From Rhizobium sp. RU20A (GTDB lineage Bacteria > Pseudomonadota > Alphaproteobacteria > Rhizobiales > Rhizobiaceae), in assembly GCF_900155885.1 (NCBI RefSeq), contig NZ_FTMB01000001.1, positions 868,001 through 932,000 on the forward strand: a stretch of DNA of 64,000 nt. Direction: 5' to 3'. Positions 55,756 through 64,000 of this stretch are shown piece by piece. The notes beneath the pieces were generated by a model, which did no database searches, had not been told where the DNA came from, and saw only the letters and a program-made list of their open reading frames with translations. A program made the translations under genes and the position numbers. The first letter of the stretch is position 1, and each line of letters starts with the position of its first letter.

Positions 55756-56144
55756 ATGACGGCTAAAATACTCGAAGGCGGCTGCCTGTGCGGAAACATC
55801 CGGTATCGCATCAGTGGTCCCGTCGGATTTCCGCACACCTGCTCCTGCCGCATGTGCCAGAAACACACCGGCGCGCTGACGGCGTCCTGGGTCGAGGTAG
55901 ACCGCGATGCGATCGAATGGACCGGCCCGGGCGAGGCCCCCGCACCTGGCGCTCTTCGGAAAAATCCTCCCGCGCCTTCTGCCCCGCCTGCGGCAGCTCC
56001 ATCGGCGCCGTTGACGATGCCCCGGTCATGGCGCTGCTCACGGGCACCTTCGACAAGCCGCACCTTCTGCCGCTGAAACCCCTCTCCCATTCCTACAAGG
56101 GCGGGCGCCCCCGCTGGTGGCACGTGACCATCGACGGCGCCTGA
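55756..56144 (+). pseudogene. GFA (CENP-V/Mss4-like) family gene, frameshifted
   Basis: Two frames together give a complete glutathione-dependent formaldehyde-activating-enzyme-like protein. The first runs ILEGGCLCGNIRYRISG, SCRMCQKHTGALTASW to IEWTGPGEAP. The second continues RTWRSSEKSSRAFCPACGSSIG to PRWWHVTIDGA. The shift falls at the C5 run at 55937-55941; one additional C restores a single frame with all zinc-binding Cys pairs. It is either a genuine recent inactivation or a base-calling error in a homopolymer. Read as is, translation would stop at 56076 with an altered tail. Confidence 0.85.
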
Positions 56145-56158
56145 AGAGCCGCCCTGCC

Positions 56159-56916
56159 TCAGTTCCGCAGCCGATACCCCGTCTTGAAGATCCATGTCAG
56201 CAGGCCCATGCAGATCGCCAGGAAGACGAGGATGATCGCCGCGCTGATTGCCGGATTGACGTCGGAAATGCCGAAGAAGCTCCAGCGGAAACCGCTGATC
56301 AGGTAGAAGACCGGGTTGAAATGGCTGACCGCCTGCCAGAAGGGCGGCAGCATGTCGATCGAGTAGAAGCTGCCGCCGAGGAAGACGAGCGGCGGTATGA
56401 CCAGCATGGGAATGAGGTTCAACTGCTCGAAATCCTTGGCCCAGATGCCGATGATGAAGCCGAAAAGGCTGAACGTCACGGCCGTCAGGGCGAAGAAGCC
56501 GATCATCGCGAGCGGATGCTGGATGCTGAGATCGACGAAGAGCGAGGCCGTGGCGAGGATGATCAGCCCGATCATCATGCCCTTGGTCGCGGCCGCTCCG
56601 ACATAGCCGAGCACGATCTCCGCCATGGAGACCGGCGAGGAGAGGATCTCGTAGATCGTCCCGGTGAATTTCGGGAAATAGATGCCGAAGGAGCCGTTGC
56701 CGACGCATTGCGTCAGCAGCGTCAGCATGATGAGGCCGGGCGTGATGAAGGCCCCGTAGGAGACGCCGTCGATCGCCTGGATGCGCGAGCCGACAGCCGC
56801 GCCGAAGACGATGAAATAGAGCGACGTGGAAATGACCGGCGACACGACGCTCTGCAGCAGCGTGCGCCGGGTGCGCGCCATTTCAAAGAGGTAGATGGCC
56901 TTGACCGCTTCGAAGT

Positions 56917-56920
<4 letters not shown>
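56159..56920 (-). CDS. ABC-2 type transporter permease
   Basis: A 253-aa protein with six membrane helices. It opens [34 protein letters not shown] and has the ABC-2 signature region [36 protein letters not shown]. The arrangement resembles the E. coli YadG/YadH exporter. It overlaps the upstream ATPase gene by 4 bp on the minus strand. The substrate is unknown; lipids, polysaccharides or drugs are typical of the family. Confidence 0.94.
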
Positions 56921-57843
<923 letters not shown>

Positions 57844-58096
57844 GGAAATTCCCGGGGGAGATGCGGACCGGCCCTATATGGGGCGATTCCATGACCGTTA
57901 CACCCCCTTACGCCACATTCGCACCACCCGATCCGCGCGCGCCGCGCTCCGGTCAAGAAAGCCCACCGAAGTCGTCACACGCCCGTAACCTTCGGCGGCA
58001 ATGGTCCGCCCGCAAGACCGGCGTGGCACCCCTTCCGCACCGCCGATGCAATTCTGCCGGTCCGAACCCGGCCTTTTTTGCACCACGATACACCGT

Positions 58097-59407
58097 TCAG
58101 TCGCAATGCTTGTAGCGGGAATTGCGTGAGCGCAGATCGAAGTGAAAGTGATCCTTGTGGAACGGGTCGCTGCCCGGCCCGAGCACGGTCGAGAAATATT
58201 TGCAGCTGTCCTCGCGCACTGCTTTCAGCAGGCCCTTTTCGCGAAACGCGAAGAAGCCCGGCTTGCGCACGTCGATTTCCTTGCCGCTCTTCAGCACGAA
58301 TTTCCCGACATCGATGGCATTGCCACGCGCATGTTCGGACATGGGTCCACGCGAGCGCGAATTCATGCGCCGGCAGGAATAGCCACCGAGCGGCTTGATG
58401 ACGGAAACGCCGGAGAAATACCGGTAGCGCGCGGACGGCACCAGTTCGTTCTTTACCCACTGCGCGAACGCCGCGGTGACCTGGCAATTCAGCTTTACAG
58501 AAGGCTTGACGTCAATGCCGCCCGAAAGCCCCGTCAGCTCGATCGGATAGTCGATGCCGCAGGACGGGCCGTTGGAGATGCGGGCAACGTCGCGAAATTT
58601 GACGCCAAGCTTGGTCAGCTGGCGGCGGCAGGCAACCTCCGATGCGGGCATCACGTCGGGCAGCACCGGCCGGCTCATGTTCGGCTCGTCCGGCACCTCG
58701 ATCGGGTTTTCCACGCGGGGCAGCATGGCGAACTGTTCGGCCGCCTGCTTTGCCCTCAGCGCGCGGATCTCGGCCTCGCGGGTCTGTTGCCGGCCGGCAA
58801 GCGCCGCCTTGCGGGCCTCTTCGGCCGCAATCTGCTCGGGCGTCAAAGGCGGAAGGTCGGGATCGTAGCCCGGATTGGCGCTCGCCGCCGCCGTCGCGGG
58901 CGCGGACAGCAGCGTCACGTCTTCCTCGCCGATCCCGCCGACGACCGGCTGCGTGGCACTGCCCTCGGCAATCTCTTGGCTCTGTTCCTGCGCGAGCCCC
59001 ACCACCGGGGAAAGGCCGAGCATCTGGTCCATGTCGACGCCGCCGGGCGGCACCTCGGTCATGCCGGAGGCGGCGCGGGCGGTCTCGCTCACGGGCATAG
59101 CCTGGGGCTCGGAAGGCTCCAGCAACGGTTGGTCCAGCGCCGCCTGCCGGGCCGGCGCATCGGCCGGATAGGCGCGGGTCTCATCCACGCGCCCCTCGAG
59201 CACAGGGCGAACGGCGCCGACGCGCGTCTGCGTGTCGATGCGGGCGGAGGGTGCAAGATCGTCGGTGGAACAGGCGACCAGCGCCGTGGACAGAAGCAGC
59301 AGCATGGCGGCGCGCAAGGGGCGCAACGCCCTGCGGGCCCCGGCCGCCGGCGGCTGCATGGATGGAACAAAGGCTCCGCCGCGGCGGGAAAGAAACGCAA
59401 TACCCAT
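58097..59407 (-). CDS. Extensin-like domain lipoprotein
   Basis: About 436 aa from the ATG complementary to 59405-59407, which has GGGGTGAGA upstream. A later in-frame ATG near 59305 directly precedes the lipobox. The hydrophobic run LLLLSTALVACS ends in a lipobox Cys, so it is a lipoprotein. A low-complexity region with Pro, Glu and Ala follows (about residues 40-240), including a charged helix EEARKAALAGRQQTREAEIRAL. The C-terminal extensin-like domain (PF06904 type, about 265-436) has ACRRQLTKLGVKF, CGIDYPIELTGLSGG, SEHARGNAIDVGKFVL and a final DPFHKDHFHFDLR. The His/Asp-rich end resembles peptidase-like folds, hinting at a cell-wall role. Confidence 0.9.
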   Translation of the reverse strand: MGIAFLSRRGGAFVPSMQPPAAGARRALRPLRAAMLLLLSTALVACSTDDLAPSARIDTQTRVGAVRPVLEGRVDETRAYPADAPARQAALDQPLLEPSEPQAMPVSETARAASGMTEVPPGGVDMDQMLGLSPVVGLAQEQSQEIAEGSATQPVVGGIGEEDVTLLSAPATAAASANPGYDPDLPPLTPEQIAAEEARKAALAGRQQTREAEIRALRAKQAAEQFAMLPRVENPIEVPDEPNMSRPVLPDVMPASEVACRRQLTKLGVKFRDVARISNGPSCGIDYPIELTGLSGGIDVKPSVKLNCQVTAAFAQWVKNELVPSARYRYFSGVSVIKPLGGYSCRRMNSRSRGPMSEHARGNAIDVGKFVLKSGKEIDVRKPGFFAFREKGLLKAVREDSCKYFSTVLGPGSDPFHKDHFHFDLRSRNSRYKHCD

Positions 59408-59714
59408 TCTCACCCCGCCTGCCTGCGGACGCAGTACTCTGACGCGAAAGCCCGGCTGAAACAGAAGCCGATGAGGCACTGGCTGGCGCTGGCGCCCGCC
59501 CCCACACAACAGGAGGAAGAGGGCTGAAAGCGGGAGGCAGGCCCCTCATGTCTTTCGATGGGAAAAGAGTATCGAAACAGGGTAAACGAAGCGTTGCGGC
59601 CCGACCTTCAGAAAGCAGGGGGCAAGGCCTGCGGAAAGCGGAGGGACGGCATGCGGACACGCTTCCAACGTGTATAAGGGGCCACGGCGAGACGACGGCC
59701 GACGGGAGACGACC
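59408..59714. other. Intergenic region between divergent extensin-like and thioesterase genes
   Basis: 307 bp holding two divergent promoters; no gene, terminator or repeat is apparent. GGGAGACGACC immediately precedes the thioesterase ATG. Confidence 0.5.
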
Positions 59715-60122
59715 ATGAACCAGACAAGCCCCCGCCCGAAAGGCGAACTGACGCTGCGCACGCTGGCCATGCCCGGCGACGCCAATGCGGCCGGCGATAT
59801 TTTCGGCGGCTGGGTCATGGCGCAGATGGACCTGTCCTGCGGCATCCGCGCCGCCGAGCGCGCCCGCGGCCGTGTCGTCACCGCCGCGGTCAAGGAAATG
59901 GCCTTCGAAATGCCGGTGAAGATCGGCGACACGCTGTGCATCTACACCGACATAGAGCGTGTCGGCCGTACCTCCATCACCCTGAAGGTCGAGGCATGGG
60001 CGCAGCGCTATCTCTCCGACCGCATGGACAAGGTCACCGACGCGACCTTCGTCATGGTGGCGCTGGACACCGACGGCAAGCCGACGCCGGTGCCGCCGGA
60101 ACGCGACGTCACGCAGGGCTGA
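59715..60122 (+). CDS. Acyl-CoA thioesterase, YciA-like hotdog protein
   Basis: A 135-aa hotdog-fold protein. The start at 59715 has GGGAGA upstream. TLRTLAMPGDANAAGDIFGGWVMAQMDLSCG is the family signature, with the conserved NxxGxxFGGW(V/L) and catalytic Asp. MAFEMPVKIGDTLCIYTDIERVGRTSITLKVEAW completes the fold. It hydrolyses acyl-CoA thioesters; chain-length preference is not readable. It converges on the DUF486 gene. Confidence 0.94.
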   Translation: MNQTSPRPKGELTLRTLAMPGDANAAGDIFGGWVMAQMDLSCGIRAAERARGRVVTAAVKEMAFEMPVKIGDTLCIYTDIERVGRTSITLKVEAWAQRYLSDRMDKVTDATFVMVALDTDGKPTPVPPERDVTQG

Positions 60123-60159
60123 GACGCCCGCAGCGCCTATCGCCCCCTGAAGATGTCGA

Positions 60160-60513
60160 TTATCCCTTGAAGATGAAGGAAGCGCCGATGGCGATCAGGG
60201 CAAAGCCGATCGCGTGATTCCAGGTCAGTTGCTCCTTCAGCCAGAAGACCGAGAAGGCGGAGAACACCAGCAGCGTGATGACTTCCTGCATGGTCTTCAG
60301 CTGCGCGGTCGAATAGACCGTGTGGCCGATGCGGTTGGCGGGAATGGCGAGGCAATACTCGAAAAAGGCAATGCCCCAGCTGACGATGATCACCAGCCAC
60401 AGCGGCGCATTGCCGTATTTCAGGTGGCCATACCAGGCAAAGGTCATGAACACATTGGAGCACAGCAACAGCGCAATCGGCCAGATGGCGGCCGGAGAGA
60501 ACGCGAAGTTCAT
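60160..60513 (-). CDS. DUF486 / DMT-like small membrane protein
   Basis: A 117-aa inner-membrane protein with four helices, starting at the ATG complementary to 60511-60513 with AGGA upstream. Conserved wording is LLLCSNVFMTFAWYGHLKY, WGIAFFEYCLAIPANRIGH and TMQEVITLLVFSAFSVFWLKE. It is distantly related to small multidrug-resistance transporters. Function is unknown. Confidence 0.93.
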   Translation of the reverse strand: MNFAFSPAAIWPIALLLCSNVFMTFAWYGHLKYGNAPLWLVIIVSWGIAFFEYCLAIPANRIGHTVYSTAQLKTMQEVITLLVFSAFSVFWLKEQLTWNHAIGFALIAIGASFIFKG

Positions 60514-60750
60514 GGAAGTCCTCATTTTTGGGGTGGACGGCGGATGCCGGAGGAGTCCCGGCCACGCCCGTCCTGACATCGCCACGTCGGCAGGCGGCAA
60601 ATAGCAGAGTTTGCCCCGGCGTCCAGTGCCCGGCACGCCGCCACGGAATCGCAAGCATCCTTAGGATTGGTGGTGTTGCGTTAAGTTCGCATTATTAGCG
60701 CACATGCATAGATACCAAGGGGACGGGAATGCCTTTGCGTGGAGGGCGGA

Positions 60751-62724
60751 TTGCAGAGTGTCAAGACGATATCGGATCAGGCGCTGACCGAGCAGGAACG
60801 TCACCTGGTCGAGCAGGCGCAGGCCGTTGCCGTCCTCAAACCGATGCGCGTCACGCTCGTCGCCAACAGTTTCATCGCCACGACCTCCGCAGCCTTTCTC
60901 TGGCACGACACGCCGGACCCCAACATCGTCGTGTGGCTCGGCCTTGTCACGCTGTCCAATCTTCTGCGCCTCGCCAGCATACCTTGGCTGGCGCGGATGG
61001 CACAGCAACCGGGCATGGGCCGACGCGTGCTCACCATCCTCACCGGATCCGCCTTTGCCGGTGGCATCCTCTGGAGCACAATCGCCCTTCTCGGCAGCGG
61101 AATCGGCACGGAAGGCAACCACGGGCTGATCGTCTTCGTGCTTGCCGGCATTTCCGCCGGCGCCGTCATCCAGAGCAACGCCTGCGCCCGTCCGCCGATG
61201 GGCATGTCGTTTCCGGCGCTCACGGCTGCCGTCCTCGGCCTTTTGAGCCAGGGCACGTTCACCGGTCTGGTGATCGTGCTGAACCTCGTGCTCTTTCTCA
61301 TCATGCTGACCCGCGCCTCTCTTCACAATGAAGCAGCCTTCGTCCGCACCGAGATCGCCCGCATCCGCTCCGCAGATCTCGCCGCGTCGCTGCAGGTCGC
61401 AAACCACAAGCTGGAGAGACTGGCCAACACCGACCCCATGACCGGCCTCCGAAACCGCGCCACCTTCAATGTCGACGTTGCCGATGCCATCGACACGCAC
61501 GTGCCAGCCGCCCTCCTCCTTCTCGATCTCGATCGCTTCAAGCAGATCAACGATACGTTCGGCCACAATGCAGGCGATATCGTTCTGAAAACCTTTGCCG
61601 CCCGGCTGCAGGCTGTCACCCACCAAGAGGACCGTGTCTCCCGGCTCGGCGGCGACGAATTTGCCGTGGTCCTGCTGGGCGAAAATGCGCTGGAGCGCGC
61701 CTGCGCTCTGGCGTCCCTCATGCTTGACGCCGCCTGCGAGCCCATCGACATCGAAGGGCGCCAGATCGTCGTCGCCACCAGCATCGGCATCGCCCATGCG
61801 CCACAGCATGCGCGCTCGCCCAAAGCCCTCTATGAAAGCGCCGATACCGCGCTCTACGCGGCCAAGCAGCAGGGCCGCCAGAGGGTCTGCGTCTACGAAT
61901 CCGCGATGAGCGAACAAATGGAACGGCGGCGCATCATCGAGTTCTACTTCCAGCGCGCCCTGGAACGTGACCTGATCGACGTCCTGTTCCAGCCGCAACG
62001 CCTGCTGCACAACGAGAAGATCGTCGGCTTCGAGGCCCTTCCCCACTGGAAGGTACCGAAGATCGGCCTGATCGGTCAGGCGGAAATGGTCGAGGCAGCC
62101 GCGGCGCTCGGCCTGTCTGAGGAATTGACGCGCCATGTGGCGCGCCGTGCGGCCCTGTTGGCGCACCGTCTGGAGCAGTTCGGCCACACCGACATCGCCG
62201 TCTCCTTCAACGTCACCGCGGCGGAACTGAAGAGCTACGCCGTCGATGCCATGCTGCTCGACGTGGTAACCCTTGCCGGGGTCGCCCCGTCCCGCCTGAC
62301 CGTCGAGGTGCCGGAGCAGGCCATGCTGGTCGCCGAGGATGCGCGTGACCGCCTGATGGCGCTGTCGAAGGTCGGCTTCCGCCTCGCCATCGACCGTTTC
62401 GGCGGCGCCCACGTCACCATCGGGCAGCTTGCCGGCCTGCCGATCGATCACCTCAAGATCGACCGGGAATTCCTCGCGGGACTGGCAACCTCGCCGGAAA
62501 AGCAGATGGTCATCGGCGCCTTCGTCGGCATCGCCCGCGCCCTGTCCGCCACCATCATGGCCGATGGCATCGCGGCGCAGGACCATACCGAGGCCCTGCG
62601 CCTGCTCGGCTGTCGCATCGGTCAGGGCAGCTTCTACGATGCGCCGCTCAGCGCGAAAAAGGCCCTTGACCGCCTGACTGAGGCAACGAGCGCCGGGGCG
62701 GCTCCCATCCGCGGCAACGCCTGA
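60751..62724 (+). CDS. Membrane GGDEF-EAL protein with degenerate EAL domain
   Basis: About 657 aa. I choose the TTG at 60751 because GGAGG lies 5 bases upstream; a GTG 12 bp earlier is the alternative. Five or six membrane helices (about residues 30-200) are followed by a GGDEF domain with NTDPMTGLRNRATF, LLDLDRFKQINDTFGHNAGD and an intact SRLGGDEFAV. The upstream HQED is not a canonical RxxD I-site. The EAL-like domain (about 400-640) reads FEALPHW for EALxR, AIDRFGG for DDFG, and MADGIAAQ for AEGVE. Several metal ligands are thus changed, so it probably makes or senses cyclic di-GMP but does not degrade it. Confidence 0.92.
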   Translation: MQSVKTISDQALTEQERHLVEQAQAVAVLKPMRVTLVANSFIATTSAAFLWHDTPDPNIVVWLGLVTLSNLLRLASIPWLARMAQQPGMGRRVLTILTGSAFAGGILWSTIALLGSGIGTEGNHGLIVFVLAGISAGAVIQSNACARPPMGMSFPALTAAVLGLLSQGTFTGLVIVLNLVLFLIMLTRASLHNEAAFVRTEIARIRSADLAASLQVANHKLERLANTDPMTGLRNRATFNVDVADAIDTHVPAALLLLDLDRFKQINDTFGHNAGDIVLKTFAARLQAVTHQEDRVSRLGGDEFAVVLLGENALERACALASLMLDAACEPIDIEGRQIVVATSIGIAHAPQHARSPKALYESADTALYAAKQQGRQRVCVYESAMSEQMERRRIIEFYFQRALERDLIDVLFQPQRLLHNEKIVGFEALPHWKVPKIGLIGQAEMVEAAAALGLSEELTRHVARRAALLAHRLEQFGHTDIAVSFNVTAAELKSYAVDAMLLDVVTLAGVAPSRLTVEVPEQAMLVAEDARDRLMALSKVGFRLAIDRFGGAHVTIGQLAGLPIDHLKIDREFLAGLATSPEKQMVIGAFVGIARALSATIMADGIAAQDHTEALRLLGCRIGQGSFYDAPLSAKKALDRLTEATSAGAAPIRGNA

Positions 62725-62925
62725 TCTATCCAAGCGCTCCTCCTCCGGTCCGTCGCTGACGCGAACAACGGGAGCGCGAACGAACCACCGGCGCCGCCCG
62801 TGGATGATGCCCTGCCCGTTCGCCAGTGGTCCGCTGGAACAATCGCACACGCCGCGCATTCCAGTGCGCGCCAGACCCTGCCGATCCCCCGGCAGTCGGC
62901 CTCGGCCAGCTGCTGGAGAACCCCC

Positions 62926-64000
62926 TTGCAACGCGCCACCGTCGCCGGCCAGTCCCTGATCGCCCTCGCCACCCTCAACTTCTTCCTCGCCGATGCCCGC
63001 GATGGCCTGGGGCCGTTCCTCGACGCCTTCCTTGCCACCCATGGCTGGTCGCCCATGTCGCTCGGCCTCATCGCCACCTTCGGTGGCATTCTCGGCATGG
63101 TTGCGACGCCGATCTTCGGCGCGCTGGTCGACAACACACCCTACAAGCGCACCCTGATTGTCGTGCCGGTCCTGCTCGTCACCACCGCCGCCCTCGCCAC
63201 GCTGATGCGGCCGGACGTCGCCATCGTCATCGGCGGCCAGACCATCACCGCCATCGTCGGCGCCGTCGTCGGCCCGGCCCTGATGGGCCTGACGCTGGGC
63301 CTCGTCGGCGAGACCGCCTTCCCCCATCAGGTCTCCCGCAACGAGTTCTGGAACCATGCGGGCAATGTCGTGTCGCTGATCGGCGTCTACGTGGCCACGA
63401 CCTTCTACGGCGTGGCGGGCATTGTCGGCCTGATGATCTTCACCGCCCTCGGCACGCTGGTCGCCGTCGCCTGCATCGACGCGAAGAAGATCGACCACAA
63501 CGTCGCCCGCGGCCTCGGCCATGACGAGGGCGAGCCCGGCCCTTCCGGCTATTCCGTCCTCGTGAAGACACCCGGCCTCGTGCTGCTTGCCGTCATCCTG
63601 ATGGTCTTCCACTTCGGCAATGCGCCGATGGGCCGCCTGATCGCGCAGGAATTCTCCATCCAGCTCGGCACGCCCTTCCGCACCACGGCGCTGATTACCG
63701 GCGTGGCGCAGCTCGCCATGATCGGCGTCGCCGTCGCCGCGCCCTTCATGATCCGCCGCTTCGGCCTGTCCACCGTCATTCTCATCGGCCTGATCGCCCT
63801 GCCGATCCGCGGCCTCATCGCCGGCACCTGGCACGACTTCGCCTCGATCTATCCGGTGCAGATCCTCGACGGTGTCGGCGCCGGCCTGCTCGGGATTGCC
63901 ACACCGGTGGCCGTAGAGCGGCTGCTCTCCGGCTCCGGCCGCTTCAACGTCGGCCTCGCCGCGCTCATGACCATCCAGGGCATCGGCGCCTCCTTCAGCA
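62926..64000 (+). CDS. MFS transporter, C terminus cut by window edge
   Basis: The frame is open for 358 codons to the right edge without a stop. I place the start at the TTG at 62926, with GGAG about 10 bases upstream; the first helix begins at once (TVAGQSLIALATLNFFLADARDGLGPFLDAFL). Ten or so membrane helices are visible. The loop LVDNTPYKRTLIV resembles the MFS motif A region between helices 2 and 3. The central loop carries KIDHNVARGLGHDEGEPGPSG. It resembles drug or metabolite efflux MFS proteins of rhizobia. It follows the GGDEF-EAL gene by about 200 bp. Confidence 0.85.
   Translation, partial: MQRATVAGQSLIALATLNFFLADARDGLGPFLDAFLATHGWSPMSLGLIATFGGILGMVATPIFGALVDNTPYKRTLIVVPVLLVTTAALATLMRPDVAIVIGGQTITAIVGAVVGPALMGLTLGLVGETAFPHQVSRNEFWNHAGNVVSLIGVYVATTFYGVAGIVGLMIFTALGTLVAVACIDAKKIDHNVARGLGHDEGEPGPSGYSVLVKTPGLVLLAVILMVFHFGNAPMGRLIAQEFSIQLGTPFRTTALITGVAQLAMIGVAVAAPFMIRRFGLSTVILIGLIALPIRGLIAGTWHDFASIYPVQILDGVGAGLLGIATPVAVERLLSGSGRFNVGLAALMTIQGIGASFS

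Noticed and set aside
58056-58079. Plus-strand hairpin GCCGG/CCGGC followed by six T
   Set aside because: The stem is only 5 bp and no plus-strand gene or structured upstream segment ends there. It may be chance in GC-rich DNA.
60661-63834. A 1057-codon minus-strand frame
   Set aside because: It runs antisense through both the GGDEF-EAL and MFS genes and is rich in Asp/Gly/Arg without domains.

Overview
The window is chromosomal DNA of a high-GC alphaproteobacterium, almost certainly a member of the Rhizobiaceae (Hyphomicrobiales). The evidence is its core genes: a CckA cell-cycle kinase, a single-cysteine DksA, a GPR-type giant polar-growth protein, Usg, a YcjX/YcjF pair, and palindromic intergenic repeats of a rhizobial type. 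Genus cannot be fixed from sequence alone. No tRNA, rRNA, prophage, insertion sequence or CRISPR array was seen. Nearly everything looks like ordinary vertically inherited chromosome.

Layout. 1-8.8 kb: cckA (C terminus off the left edge), fliO, dksA, a SixA-like phosphatase, the ycjX-ycjF pair and a secreted hypothetical. 9.1-13.2 kb: folate genes folP-folB-folK, a DUF922 putative protease, a structured non-coding stretch ending in a strong terminator, a [2Fe-2S] ferredoxin and an Hpt protein. 13.8-21.0 kb: one 2425-codon gene for a membrane-anchored helical repeat protein, best explained as an ortholog of the Agrobacterium GROWTH POLE RING protein. 21.3-30.7 kb: an AraC regulator, a YbhB-like protein, a PhoX phosphatase with a candidate Pho box, a nucleoside deoxyribosyltransferase-like protein, a diguanylate cyclase, fumC and a large L,D-transpeptidase. 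31-39.6 kb: molybdenum cofactor genes (moaA; mobA-mobB coupled to an EamA transporter), small membrane and regulatory proteins and a chemoreceptor. 39.6-46 kb: a polysaccharide deacetylase, a repeat-rich OmpA-family protein and a polar amino-acid ABC transporter without its ATPase. 46-53 kb: usg, a methyltransferase, a beta-hydroxyacid dehydrogenase, regulators, a uracil-DNA glycosylase, a thermonuclease, a PdhS/DivJ-type kinase and dgkA. 52.7-64 kb: cobT/cobS divergent, small cysteine-rich and protease genes, a frameshifted GFA gene, an ABC-2 exporter, an extensin-like lipoprotein, a thioesterase, a GGDEF-EAL protein with a degraded EAL site and a truncated MFS transporter.

A theme is unipolar growth and cell-cycle control: CckA, an Hpt protein, a PdhS-type kinase, the GPR-like protein, an L,D-transpeptidase and OmpA/extensin envelope proteins lie within 64 kb. 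The most striking object is the giant protein, whose internal repeats come in multiples of 11 residues (22, 33, 44, 55). The most promising uncharacterised items are the terminator-bounded structured RNA near 12.0-12.24 kb, three copies of a nested palindromic repeat, and a hybrid protein joining a glyoxalase-related N-terminal module to pentapeptide repeats.
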